Assembly: GCF_000516985.1 (NCBI RefSeq)
Contig: NW_006917096.1
Coordinates: 1,535,606-1,599,605 of the forward strand
Origin: Pestalotiopsis fici W106-1
Lineage: Eukaryota > Ascomycota > Sordariomycetes > Amphisphaeriales > Sporocadaceae
Reading direction: 5' to 3'
DNA length: 64,000 nt
Shown: positions 35,371 to 46,000 of the stretch, one piece after another
How positions within the stretch are numbered: position 1 is the stretch's first letter
How the letters are laid out: every line of letters begins with the position of its first letter
The notes under the pieces: generated by a model
What the model was told of the DNA's origin: nothing
The model's database searches: none
What the model saw: only the letters and a program-made list of their open reading frames with translations
Made by a program: the position numbers and the translations under genes

Positions 35371-35809
35371 TACAGATGAATAGATGCATGCAAATCTCTG
35401 TATGCAAAGACGTATATTTCCCGTTGTTCATGTGTTGCTCATCGATGGTTGCTTATCATGACCTCGTTGCTTTTTAGGTGTACTGGGATTGCTGGGCCGA
35501 CTAGTCCGACCACAAGCAGACACCAAGAAATTTTCTGCAGACAGTATTTTCACAACAGCCCACATAACTGTTGGCCTAATAAAATCAGTCATTGAAGATT
35601 TGCCTGCGCAAAGGTGCATCTACGTCTTCCTCATCGGTATCTTTAAATCAATGTTTTATTTGTATTAAAGAAAGTCTGCTGCTGACCACTGCAAAGAACC
35701 CTGCATCTGGGCGAGCCACACGTTTTCCTCCCCGTTATCAGTCACTGCATTAGAAGGCATATCAAACGACTGGACTTGCAATATTATACCTTCAACCACG
35801 CAATATATT
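35371..35809. other. Intergenic gap
   Basis: 439 bp between two plus-strand genes, holding the 3' region of the COG7-like gene and the promoter of the next. Nothing else is seen. Confidence 0.5.
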
Positions 35810-36349
35810 ATGGCTGATTCAACAGCTGCCTCGGGGTTCGACCCGGCCAAAGAGTTCCCCAACATTGTGTGGAATTTTGACAACTTGGCCGACCCGGCGG
35901 CTACTGTGGCTGATGCTTCAAAGGGCCCAGAGGCCGCGCCCGCCGCGAAGGGTCTCATCACCGCACCGCCAACTCCACCTGTTGCCGCACCGGTCTCTAC
36001 ACCGGCGGCAGCTTCTGTTGGTCAGTCCGTCACCAAAGAGGCTGCGTCCTCGGTCAAGTCCAAGCGCACACCAGCCAAACGACAAGAATTGGTTGTGGAC
36101 GGCTCAGTCAGGAAGAAGGCAAAGAAGGCCACTCCCAAGTCAGTCTTGAAGGAGGTCCAGAAGGCTGTGCTACTGCCATCGACCACATCTGCAGAAAACA
36201 AGGCCGCCTCTAGGGTGGCCAGGACACAGGCAAGAAAAGAGCAGAAGCGTGAGCGACGGAGGCAGAAGCGCAGACAGGCTCGATCCCAAGCTCAGTCTGT
36301 CGGCAAGGAGGCGGAGAACACGACAGCACCACTGGAACAGAAGCCTTGA
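35810..36349 (+). CDS. Unrecognised basic protein, 179 aa
   Basis: Single exon from an ATG at 35810 (ATTATGGC). The first 30 residues look conserved (FDPAKEFPNIVWNFDNLADP). The middle is Ala/Pro-rich and disordered (PPTPPVAAPVSTPAAASVG). Two clusters of basic residues (RKKAKKATPK and RKEQKRERRRQKRRQARSQ) could be nuclear or nucleolar localisation signals, or could bind RNA. No known domain is visible. It is small and of biased composition, but it keeps codon character over 179 codons with no intron signals. Confidence 0.7.
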   Translation: MADSTAASGFDPAKEFPNIVWNFDNLADPAATVADASKGPEAAPAAKGLITAPPTPPVAAPVSTPAAASVGQSVTKEAASSVKSKRTPAKRQELVVDGSVRKKAKKATPKSVLKEVQKAVLLPSTTSAENKAASRVARTQARKEQKRERRRQKRRQARSQAQSVGKEAENTTAPLEQKP

Positions 36350-38972
36350 AGAAGTTACGGCTTGGACGGCAGATAACGGCTGCCATATTCACGAATAGCC
36401 GTGGAGAAGAAATCGAGACGACGCCTTTTTCAGATTGACCGGTCAGTTTCTAGGATTAATCTGGGAACGGCATATCCAGAGGCAATCATGTGGCGGCAGA
36501 CTCCGGCTCCAGGATATTAGTTAGTTCTTGAGCTTGGAGTATGACTACTGAGCATGCCCGTCACTCGCTTGGACAACTTAAAAAACTGAAGAACTGTCAT
36601 CGGCAGAGGTTGTCGATGTAACAGAGTGACTTGACTTCGGGAAGTGGAGGAGTATGGGTATACACCACATAATGAGTCGCGTACCAGACCACTCAAGGGT
36701 AGACGTGGGTAGATACCATGTTTGTCAATGTTGGACTAAAAAGGAAACCGGGGCGTACCTCTTCTTCTTTCCCCCAATTGCCATAAATCAATCCGTGATC
36801 AACTCGTCTGCCAGACTCGATCGCGCCAAGGGCCGTTCATTCATGTCTGCGTCTGAATACCTGAAGGCCACATGAAGGACTTTGACTCTCCTGCTTGCAT
36901 TAGAGTACAGATAAAAAGGGACGCGCAATGCTCCCGAATGAGAGCTCCATTCCAGGCTAAAAATCCTCCCTCCCTTGCTTGGCCACCTCCACCAGCAATC
37001 CGGAACTATTGGGAAAGCCAATATCTTGCCAAGCATGCTCGTGTTTGTATTTAAGGTGTTTGACAGCCACGTCAAGTTCCCTCTATGACTCTCTCATCAA
37101 ATTTCATGCCTGTGTAGCAAAATGGCTTCCGCAACATTGAGCGTTGGTAAAAGGGACCCTTGGAGGGACTCTTCAGCGGCAGCCCACAAATCACGGGGCA
37201 GATGGAGTGGATGCTTATTTAGTAAGCAACTTCCAGTATTATTTCTCCCCTTCTCTGAGTTGTCTTGTGAGCAAGCATTGCCCAAAATGATGCTGCAAGA
37301 GAGTAGACTCAGACAAACTGCTCAAAAGAGCGGCTTCAAATCCATTCATCCACCCGGAATGACAATCGCTAACACATGTTGTTGTAGTGGCTGCACTGCT
37401 CGTGACTCTTGGTATCATGTTGGTTGCTCATCGACAAATGGTTGGGCCTTTTCTTCTTCTCTTCTATGAAGATTCTCCGGAAAGGCCATAAGATACTAAT
37501 GCCATATATTGCATGACAGCTTGTGATTATGCGCTGCAGTCCAAACGATGGACGTACGATGCTCCTACAACGACGACAACTGCTGGGCCGTGCCACAATC
37601 TAGCTCAGTACCGTCAACTGTATTGGCTGGCCGAATCTATCTGCAAGACTGACGAGGAAATATCATAGGCTGCAGAGCACTTCTTGAATAGGGCGAGAGA
37701 TATACACCAACCGTTACGATTACACCTAGCTTAGCAAAGCTCATTGCTTGGGGGAGGCATACCTGAGCGCTTGCGGTGTCAATTTTCTGTGTGCAGTCAT
37801 TTCGATTTGCCATTGGCATGACGAGGATTCGAGGAAACAAACAAAGCTTTGGAAAAGAAAATTCTTTTGCCCGACCATGCGTAGTGACCGTCACGCGCTC
37901 GTAGTAGGTCTTCGAGAAAGTTGGTTGGCCGTCTGTCTCGATTAGGCAAGCCGAGAGACTATTGGAGGGAGGGACATCAGTGAGCAGCTCCGATTCACCA
38001 CGAACGGTCGGACCTATATACTACCGAGAGGGACATGTGGCATCTCTGGCTTTTATCATGGAACCTTCTGAAAACCCAAGGATAGAAGTTGAGCGCAGTT
38101 CGATACCCAATTGATCCCGAAAATTTAGGTGGACAACACACATGCTTCGTATACTGCATAGCAATTGGAAATTTGGTGATGGTCATGTATACGAGGACCG
38201 GGGTTCGGCTGATAGGAGAGACTGGCCCGTGCACTGGTATTTTTATTATTGCAAGAGGTTGCTGATCAGGGAAGCTCCAAACCTCCAATAGCAGCCACAA
38301 AAGCACCAATGACAGGCGGCTGGTGCTGTAGTACAGGCTACCTTGGTGTCTTCCACCTGTTGGATTTGCTTAGGACACCCTGTGCCCCACTTTCTTTCGG
38401 TCACAGGGCGCTGCAGTTCGATTATTACCTTAGTGGTCGTTCCTATTGTCAGCGAGGCTGTTCCTGGGAGCCGCCGATTGTCCTACTAGTTAGCCTCTAC
38501 CCATGTAATTCAATCAGAAATCTGCTCAGCTTCTTCTTCTGTCCACTTTCGTCACTGTCTGAACAGTAAACGATTTGATCACCTTTTGACCAGCAGGGAA
38601 CATTATTCTGCTTGTTTGTCTTTAAAACGGATTGTCCTGTCGGCTACTCTGTTCAGCTCTTCGGGCGCACCAAGAACAATTTCTACCTCTCTCGTTGCGA
38701 AGTCTTCTCCGTCTTCCTTCTCTTACACCCACCTACCCCGATTCTTGTTTTTCTCCCACATCCTTACTTCGACACTCTTATGTTCAGACGGAAAAGTATA
38801 GAGGCACACTCTTGTGATCCGACGCGCGCCTGACTTCTGTTCGCACCTCATTTCGTAACAGAGAGCTACCAGCGCCCCCATCGGTCTTCACAAATACGAT
38901 TACACCAGTACTAGCCACCCCGATTGTTCCTCAGCCCTGAACAACAAGCCAACACACAAACCTCGATTCACG
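36350..38972. other. Large gene-poor gap
   Basis: 2.6 kb with no convincing gene, the largest gap in the window. Plus-strand frames such as 37122-37469 (115 aa, ATG in AAAATGG context) show no domain. The last 450 bp (38520-38970) are pyrimidine-rich and probably form the promoter and leader of the Sds3-like gene. No repeat, tRNA or transposon end is seen by eye. Confidence 0.5.
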
Positions 38973-40689
38973 ATGGCAACCGCCGACCCTCCACAGTCGG
39001 CCTTGGCCGGAACAGCACACAAGCCTCCCCGAGCACAATCACCACCTGCTCAATCCAAGCGCGAGCGTAAGAAGCAACTCATTTACGAGAAGCTAGCCGC
39101 TCTTGAGCGAGACATGAGCCGCGACCGCGACCGGAGCTACAGAGAAGAACTCCAAAAGATCCAAGCAGATGTGCACCTCGTCTCTCGAGTTGATCCCTAC
39201 GCCGATCGCCCTCTTGACGAAATTGATCGCGACCTTCAAGAGCTTTCGCAAGCAAATGCCAATGGCACCGACCGACCCACGAGAACGCTACTGGAAATGG
39301 CAGGACCATCTTTCCAAGAATGGGTCGAGCATGTCAAGGATATGCTCGAGGTTCGTGATTATGAGCTGACATCACAAAAGGTATGGCTTTGTTCCCTAAG
39401 TCCCATTGTGCCAGCGTGCAGTGCGCAAAGAAAATATCGGCGCTGACTTTACATACTAGCATGAGCACGAAGCTCGAACCATTATGCACCGCAATACGTA
39501 TGCCTACAAAGTCGAAGTCGCCAGAAGAGAACACAGAGCTTTATCGGCCACACTGAAAGACCGACTGATGAACGCCATCACATCAAAGAAGCTTCGGCTT
39601 AATAGGGAGAAAGAAGCTCTCGATGTCGCTGAGAGCACCGTTCTGTTCTTACACCCCAACCAATACACCTTGACGAACCCGGCAAGCCCTGGAGGCACCC
39701 ATTCGAAGCGGGCTACCAGACTGCGCAGAGACGCAGACGATGTTTCCGGTCTCTCGGATAAGAAGAGAAAGAGAAACGGTGCAGAGGATGACGGCTCGCC
39801 CGCTCCTATTCGAAGAGCTCTTGATGCATCCGCCACCACTCCTCTTTGGCAGAATGACAGACTGCGTGCTGCACGGCGTGAGACTGGCCCAATCTACAGC
39901 ATCGAGAAGCTCTTTACCGACAAGGAGCTTTCCATGAACTACAACACTGCAGCTATTGCTGCCTACAAGCATCTGCTCACCCGGCGTGACAACGCTGGTA
40001 ACCCGCTTTCCTCACCCGAGGAGAGCGAAGCTGGAAACGGCGAGGTCAATGGCGACGAGAAGGAAGACCTGGCTGCTCCTGCCATGGAACGCGCACCTTC
40101 CCATCAGACCAGAAGCACTCGTAATCTTGGCCAGAACTGGTTCGACGACAAGGTTCTCGGCGTTGAGGGTCTGGCCAACTTCGAGCTTGCCGGTAACCTC
40201 GAAAAGATGGATGCACAAGAGCCTCGGCTGCCACCCCTGATTCACTCGCAATATTCCAAGGCATATGTCAAGTCCGAGTCCAACACACCCACCTCGCTCT
40301 CTCAGGACGATGTCCACCAGGACATGCAAATCATGAACGTCTTCAAAGCTTATGAGCGTGCCAAGGGCGCTGGGGCCAACATTGATACGCCAAATGGCGG
40401 TCGGCGACTGCTTGAAAACATGATCCCAGCTCAGCGGAACGGCAGACCCTTCGCCGCCCTGATTCAGGGTCAGCCACGCCCAGTCCCTGAGCATGTAGCT
40501 GACTCATTGGGTGTAAATGCGTCAGCCCTCAGAGACGAGCCTGCACCCAGCGGCTTGGGAGCTCTTGCGCCGGGAATTACGACGAGCAACAAAGACTCAC
40601 CGGCGGCCCCACCCATGTCTCGGCAGAGTAGCTTCGGTGGTGTTGCCATGAGCCGCTCTGGCAGTGGTCGGGGAAGACGACGGGGCTGA
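38973..40689 (+). CDS. sds3: Sds3-like subunit of the Rpd3L/Sin3 histone deacetylase complex
   Basis: Sds3-family proteins hold the Sin3-Rpd3 deacetylase complex together. Two exons: 38973-39380 and 39460-40689; 545 aa. The 79-nt intron (GTATGG donor, ACTAG acceptor) is phase 0. The ATG at 38973 follows a pyrimidine-rich leader. The Sds3-like core runs from about 27 to 230: KRERKKQLIYEKLAALERDM, REELQKIQADVHLVSRVDPY, a coiled coil (EHEARTIMHRNTYAYKVEVA, RREHRALSATLKDRLMNAI) and the fungal signature FLHPNQYTLTNPASPGG. Beyond this the protein is largely disordered, with GPIYSIEKLFTDKELSMNYN and an Arg/Gly end (GSGRGRRRG). A Dep1-type relative is the alternative. Confidence 0.8.
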
Positions 40690-41274
40690 TCACTTGATTG
40701 ACTAAATCTGTCACAAGTGTGTATACACAACATGACGAACAAACATGTTTGTCCTAGCAAATGTGTCAATCGTCCGATAATGTCTTACTTGAGCGCACCT
40801 GGAAACAGACGCTGGAAGCTCAAAAAGATGGTATTTCTTATCAATCACACCAGGTGTGATTTCATGATTTATGGTGGATGTTTCTCGTTTATTCTCACAA
40901 CAAGGTTACAGAGTACTGGAGGCGTTTTTCTTTTTTGGCATTTTGAATTATGAAGCAATACCCCGATTGCGCTTCATCCATCCTCCCTGAGCAGGAGGTG
41001 GCCAAGTCAATCGAATTCACTTTTGCATGGCGTATAACAGCAACCAGGGTACAGAAGCTTGGGAAGCTTAATGGATGGTTACTAGAGCCTAAAATGTGTG
41101 GGCGATAGAAGAAGCTGTCATTCATAGGATGTAATTTTTATCATCAAGGCAGGAAGCTTCGGTCGTGTATTTTCATTACTTGTTCAAAAAATATCATTTA
41201 TGCCCGTTAAAACAAATTGCGCCGGCCCATCGCTTAAACCATAATACACACAAAATGAAAAAAATATAAAACAA
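40690..41274. other. Convergent intergenic gap
   Basis: 585 bp, AT-rich, between two convergent stop codons. It presumably holds two 3' untranslated regions. No gene seen. Confidence 0.5.
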
Positions 41275-42129
41275 TCAGGGTCCAAAGACCAATGCACGAA
41301 CTTCGATGCTCTCCCGCCCTTCAGCCTCCTTCCGCGTCCTAGGGTCAATGAAGGCTGTGTGAGGGACACGCCCTCCTTTGACGCCAGTGCCTTCCTTGAT
41401 GCCATCCGAATCGAAACACTCTAGCATCAGCCTCTCGTTCCCCGTCATACCACTCCAATAGTACCACTTCTGACTTGGATTATACGCAATAGCTGCCGTC
41501 TGACCCGTATAACCGTTGGGGTACCTGTGCTCGACGGGTATCAGGTCATCGTTGGAAAACGTAGAAGAGCTGGCAAAGGCGAGTGGGTTCGATTCGACGG
41601 GACCCTGGTTCAGCGACCGCCAAACATTGACAATGCGATACCGGCCACGCAAAAGTTCTTCGGCCTCGTCGGGCAAGTGCTTGTACACGCGCTGCGGCGC
41701 CGAAAGCGGCGTCTGGTCAATGTGGGCAGTGAAGACGGCCTGACGCTTGGCGGTCGGGTCGGCGCGGCGAATGGTGTGGTCAAAGATGAAGATATTGTGG
41801 GAGCCGGGAATGTGATCGAGCAGGAACCGCTCAACCTCGGGATAGTACTTGGCGCGGATGCTGTCGTCGTCGACAAAGTCGCGCTCGGCCGACTCGGGCA
41901 CGCCGCGCACGGCGGCAAAGGCGTCCGTGTCCAGGGTAAAGTCCGACTCGCGGCCCCGAATGTCCTCGATCCGGGTGTCCTGGGCGTTTACGACAACGTT
42001 GCGCTTTGGCTCGCCTGCCGGCGGGTCCTCGACGTAGTTGATGGCTTTTTGTCCCGCTGCTGGGAAGTGTCCGTAGTTGATATTGGTAACTACAGGGCCA
42101 CGCGGAACGGGATCTGGTGTGATGGCCAT
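41275..42129 (-). CDS. CmcJ/AsaB-family hydroxylase/desaturase-like enzyme
   Basis: Member of the family that includes bacterial CmcJ (cephamycin methoxylation) and fungal AsaB, NvfI and gibberellin GA4 desaturase; several members are mononuclear-iron, 2-oxoglutarate-dependent oxygenases. Single exon, 284 aa. The ATG at 42129 (MAITPDPVPRGPVV) was preferred over an in-frame ATG at 42237, whose extra 36 residues look like untranslated leader. Family motifs: FIFDHTIRRADP (115-125), AHIDQTP with His136 and Asp138, LLRGRYRIVNVWR (159-171), PVEHRYP (198-204), YNPSQKWYYWSGM (216-228), CFDS (238-241), VPHTAFIDP with His257, and RESIEVRALVFGP at the end. The HxD plus His257 fit a facial metal triad. 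It does not sit in a biosynthetic cluster here. A TATATAATA run at 42270-42278 lies about 140 bp upstream. Confidence 0.88.
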   Translation of the reverse strand: MAITPDPVPRGPVVTNINYGHFPAAGQKAINYVEDPPAGEPKRNVVVNAQDTRIEDIRGRESDFTLDTDAFAAVRGVPESAERDFVDDDSIRAKYYPEVERFLLDHIPGSHNIFIFDHTIRRADPTAKRQAVFTAHIDQTPLSAPQRVYKHLPDEAEELLRGRYRIVNVWRSLNQGPVESNPLAFASSSTFSNDDLIPVEHRYPNGYTGQTAAIAYNPSQKWYYWSGMTGNERLMLECFDSDGIKEGTGVKGGRVPHTAFIDPRTRKEAEGRESIEVRALVFGP

Positions 42130-43067
42130 GCTGTTATATATCTTGGAATATGAAAGCACCGGTATGTATAATGTGACTCTAAAACTGATGAAATAAACGA
42201 GATGTAGTGATTCTGTACAGTGTGCTGGTACAGTCATACAGAGTCAGTGACTACGAGAAGGACGCTTGGTATATATAATAGCAGCAATAGCCGAGCTATG
42301 ATTCGAATTTCAAATCAAGTGCCATCAAGAGAATGTGTAGACAGCCTCTTCGCATCCAATGAACATGCCACTAGCAATCACGTCATTTGAGGCATCACCC
42401 TTTGGAGTACATTTTGACACTCTACTACCTCGATGTCGCCATTGTCTAATTAGTAACCAGAATTGGTTGCAACGAATGAGGGTCCATCCCGGGTGGTGAT
42501 ACAGCATGGAAATAAAAAGAAGGCATGCGTGCGCCTAATATTCCCGAGGTATATAGAATGAAATCTTGCCACTAGGAGTTCATTTACCCCGGATTTGGGG
42601 GAAAGATGAAGGTTAGTTGGTAAGTATGTAACATATTGTACACTATTGCATTAGTGATGCCAAAGAGGGTGCATAGTATGACGTTGATGCTGATTATTCA
42701 TAAGCAGGCTGAGATAATGCGGGGAGAAATGACCCGGTCACCTCAAGGGTCCAGAGGTCCTCCTTGTCGAGCTGATTTGGCCTAGCTCAAGTCATGATCC
42801 CCACTCTGGCTGTGGCCCCGCCCGTCCTCGGAGCCGCAGGCAGAACTAAACCGGATCGAGGTGTAAGTAAACAAAGTTCTCTTTTCTAAGTTGGGAACCC
42901 CTGTCGTGCCATTCAACGTCCATCGGCAAAACGCACCCCCACGCCAGCGCCGCCAAACACGTGTTGGTCGCGATTTGAAGTCACAGAGAAATTAAATTGA
43001 CATGACACCTCCAGCCACCATCGGCGACTGATCCTCAATACCTGATAAATGAACTTCGGGCGCGACA
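42130..43067. other. Divergent intergenic gap
   Basis: 938 bp between the AsaB-like gene (minus) and the AT-hook gene (plus). It contains the TATA-like run mentioned for the AsaB-like gene and a more GC-rich half next to 43068. No gene seen. Confidence 0.5.
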
Positions 43068-46000
43068 ATGACGAGCCTGCTGGACTTTAGCTCGTCGCCC
43101 GACCCGTTGGGCGACGAGGTCCCGAGCTCCGTTATGCCCAGCGCGCGCCGCAACGCTGGGAACCTCAAATCCATCGCCCGCGAGTCCTCTGTACAGTATT
43201 CCGGCAGTTCAAACCGAACCAAGTCGATATCGAAGCCCATATCAACGCGCAAGTCGCCTAGGAAGCAGACCTTTGAGCTCGATGTAGGCAACGGCCGCTC
43301 GCCCCAGCGATTGCTGGTCACGGTCGAGGCTGAACATGAGCGGGGCCAGCGCGGCGCTGTGAGCAGACGTCTTTTCAATGCATCGCCGACGCGTAGTGTC
43401 AGCCGAAGGAGAGAAGGGACAACAACCACGACCACAGTACCGCTAAGAGGCTTGACGGATGACGAGGCTGACGAAACTGGTAATGTATCCACTGTGCGCC
43501 GCCGTGGCCGGCCGAGAGTCAGTCTGGGAAGCAAGAACGGCACACCGGCGCCAAGGGGCAAGAAAAGAGCTGGCACTCCTCTGACAAAGACATCTTCTGC
43601 GAAGCGACATAGTGGCGAAGCACCGTCCGAAACAGATTTGGAGAATACGGCGCTCCTCGAATCAAGCCAGAATGCGGCAGTCGAGCCTACGCCAAAACCG
43701 AAGACGAGGACGAAAAAGACACCAAAGAAAGCCGGCACGCCCGCTGTGCCGTCGAGTAACCCGACGGGAAGAAAACGCGGGCGCCCGCGGAAAGCGCTGA
43801 TGCCAGAAGAGGTCGCTGATCTCAATAGTGAGGCTGACCGACGTCCTGATAACACGAGCATTTTGCCGAGCGACAATGTCCCGATGACAGAAGAAATACA
43901 TATGGATGGAGCTTTTGATGGCGATGACGATAGAAGAATGAGTGACTTTGCAACTTCGCAGATTGGCGATGTACGGCAGCCCTCGGCGACGAGAGAAGAC
44001 ACAACTCGCCTTCGGACAGGCCAACGTGGAGTACGCTTCTCTTCACCTATCGCGCGGTATTCGGAAGCATTCGACGAAGTGTCATCACATCAAGGTCGTG
44101 CAGACGAGTCCGATGCGCCCATGTTTGACGATTACACGGGAGAAGTCCATAGCGACGTTGAATCCGAGACCGAAGGTGTTGATGGAGCAACGTATAGTGG
44201 CCCAGACAACCTCACTCATGCATCCGAATTTAGCATGATCAACGTTGAGGAGTTGCCGTCGTTTCAAGCCTCTTTACAGTCTAATCGAAGCGGCATCATT
44301 GACCAGCACCAACCCTTCCCTGAGGCCGGAGATGAGACTAATATGATCATCAATCAAACTTTGGAGTCTTTAAGGAGAAGCACCCAAACTGAAGCTGATG
44401 GCCACTCACATATTGAGGATGCTCAAAATCGAAGAGAGAGTATCCAGACAACCGCAGAGCACGAATCGGCGGATCATACACGAAACAGCCGTTCGGCCTT
44501 TGGGTCAAGCCAGTCTTCTTGGATGCAAAGCCCTCGAAGGCCACCACGAAAATCAATGCCTCTGAGCAGACAAGTTTTCTCGAACAAGGCACCACATGTG
44601 GACGACTCATTCTCGGAGCTCCCTGATAGTATCTTGCGAGCTGCCACCCCAGGTAGACTGCCAATGAAGCCTGTCACCACCCATGTTACTGACGAATATT
44701 CCAATATGGACGAATATGAAGACGAATTCTCCCAAATCCCGGATGAGGTGCTCGAAGCGGCCACTCCCCGACCACCGCGTATGGAAAGACGTGTGGACCA
44801 CAACACGGTTGAGAATGTGCCATCACTCGAGGAAGAAGAAGAAGAAGAAGAAGAAGCGCAATCCAATAGCAGATCCACCAATATTGGATCCGATAGACTG
44901 CCCACTCCCGATGATACGAATTCCTCGACCACGGATGCTAAGAATATTCATGGCGAAGAGGCACATAAGATGCCAGTTGATTCATCCGCCGTCGCCAATA
45001 CCTCTGAACTAAACATTCGCTCATCTCCGCCTACTATCAGCCGGCAAATGAACACAATGACCATTCAACCCGAGTCTGGGCAGACAATTACTCGGCACTT
45101 TGATACGATGGCCTTGGTATCCGATGCCTCACGACAAACAGACCAAGAAGATCATGCGGAAACGCAGCGAAACAAGGGCTCTTCTCCTGCGGCACCATTG
45201 CAAAACTCGGGATCCCCCGGGCAAACACGAAAATCGCCCTCGCCCGTCAGACGTCCTACTCTGTCGCCAATAGTACGAGTAGGCCGCACATTGCAGAACA
45301 TCATGTCTGACAGATCGTCTCCTGATGAGCATGGGAGTAGTTTGGCGAGTCCCTTCAGGGGGCCAGGACAGAATGATTCACGTCAATCATCGATCGCTCG
45401 GTCACCTGTGCGAAATGGCAGCCACCGAGGTACCGGCTCAGACGGCCAGACGCCTTTCAATCCACTTGTATCAGTTACACAGAACATCCGGTCAGCATTC
45501 GGTTCTATGAGACAAACTGCACCAGTACCGGCGCCCGTTCCTGCTCCAACTGAGGCTCCGTCGGTTCGTGAGGAGAACGGTTCGTTCGCAGCTGACATGG
45601 CCGAAAATTTGCGGATTGAGGCGCCAGGAAGGTCTGCTCGCAGCAATGAAATTGATCAGGCTTATGACTTGCCCCAGCATGAGAATCTCTCCCGGGGATT
45701 GTCCAGTTCTCTAAGGGCAGCAGCAGTTGGCCGACAAGGCGATGAGAACGAGTTGACTTCTGCCCTAGATGAGAACGAGATTAGCAGCCCAGCAAACCAG
45801 AGGTCAAGAAGGTTGGCGAACTCGAGCGCCGTCGGTACCCTGAGTTCGCTCCAAAATCAAGTCCAAGAAGACGGCGATGAAGAAGAAGAACAGCAGGAGA
45901 TGTACGAGGAAGACTTTGATGATCTCTTCAACCTGGAAGAAGACGGCAACGTGGAAGGCCAGGAGCCAGCACAGGACGAAGAGATTGGTCAGGAACAGGG

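Noticed and set aside
37122..37469. A 115-aa frame with good start context
   Set aside because: No domain, odd Cys/Ser-rich end and no splice or promoter support. Could be revisited with RNA data.
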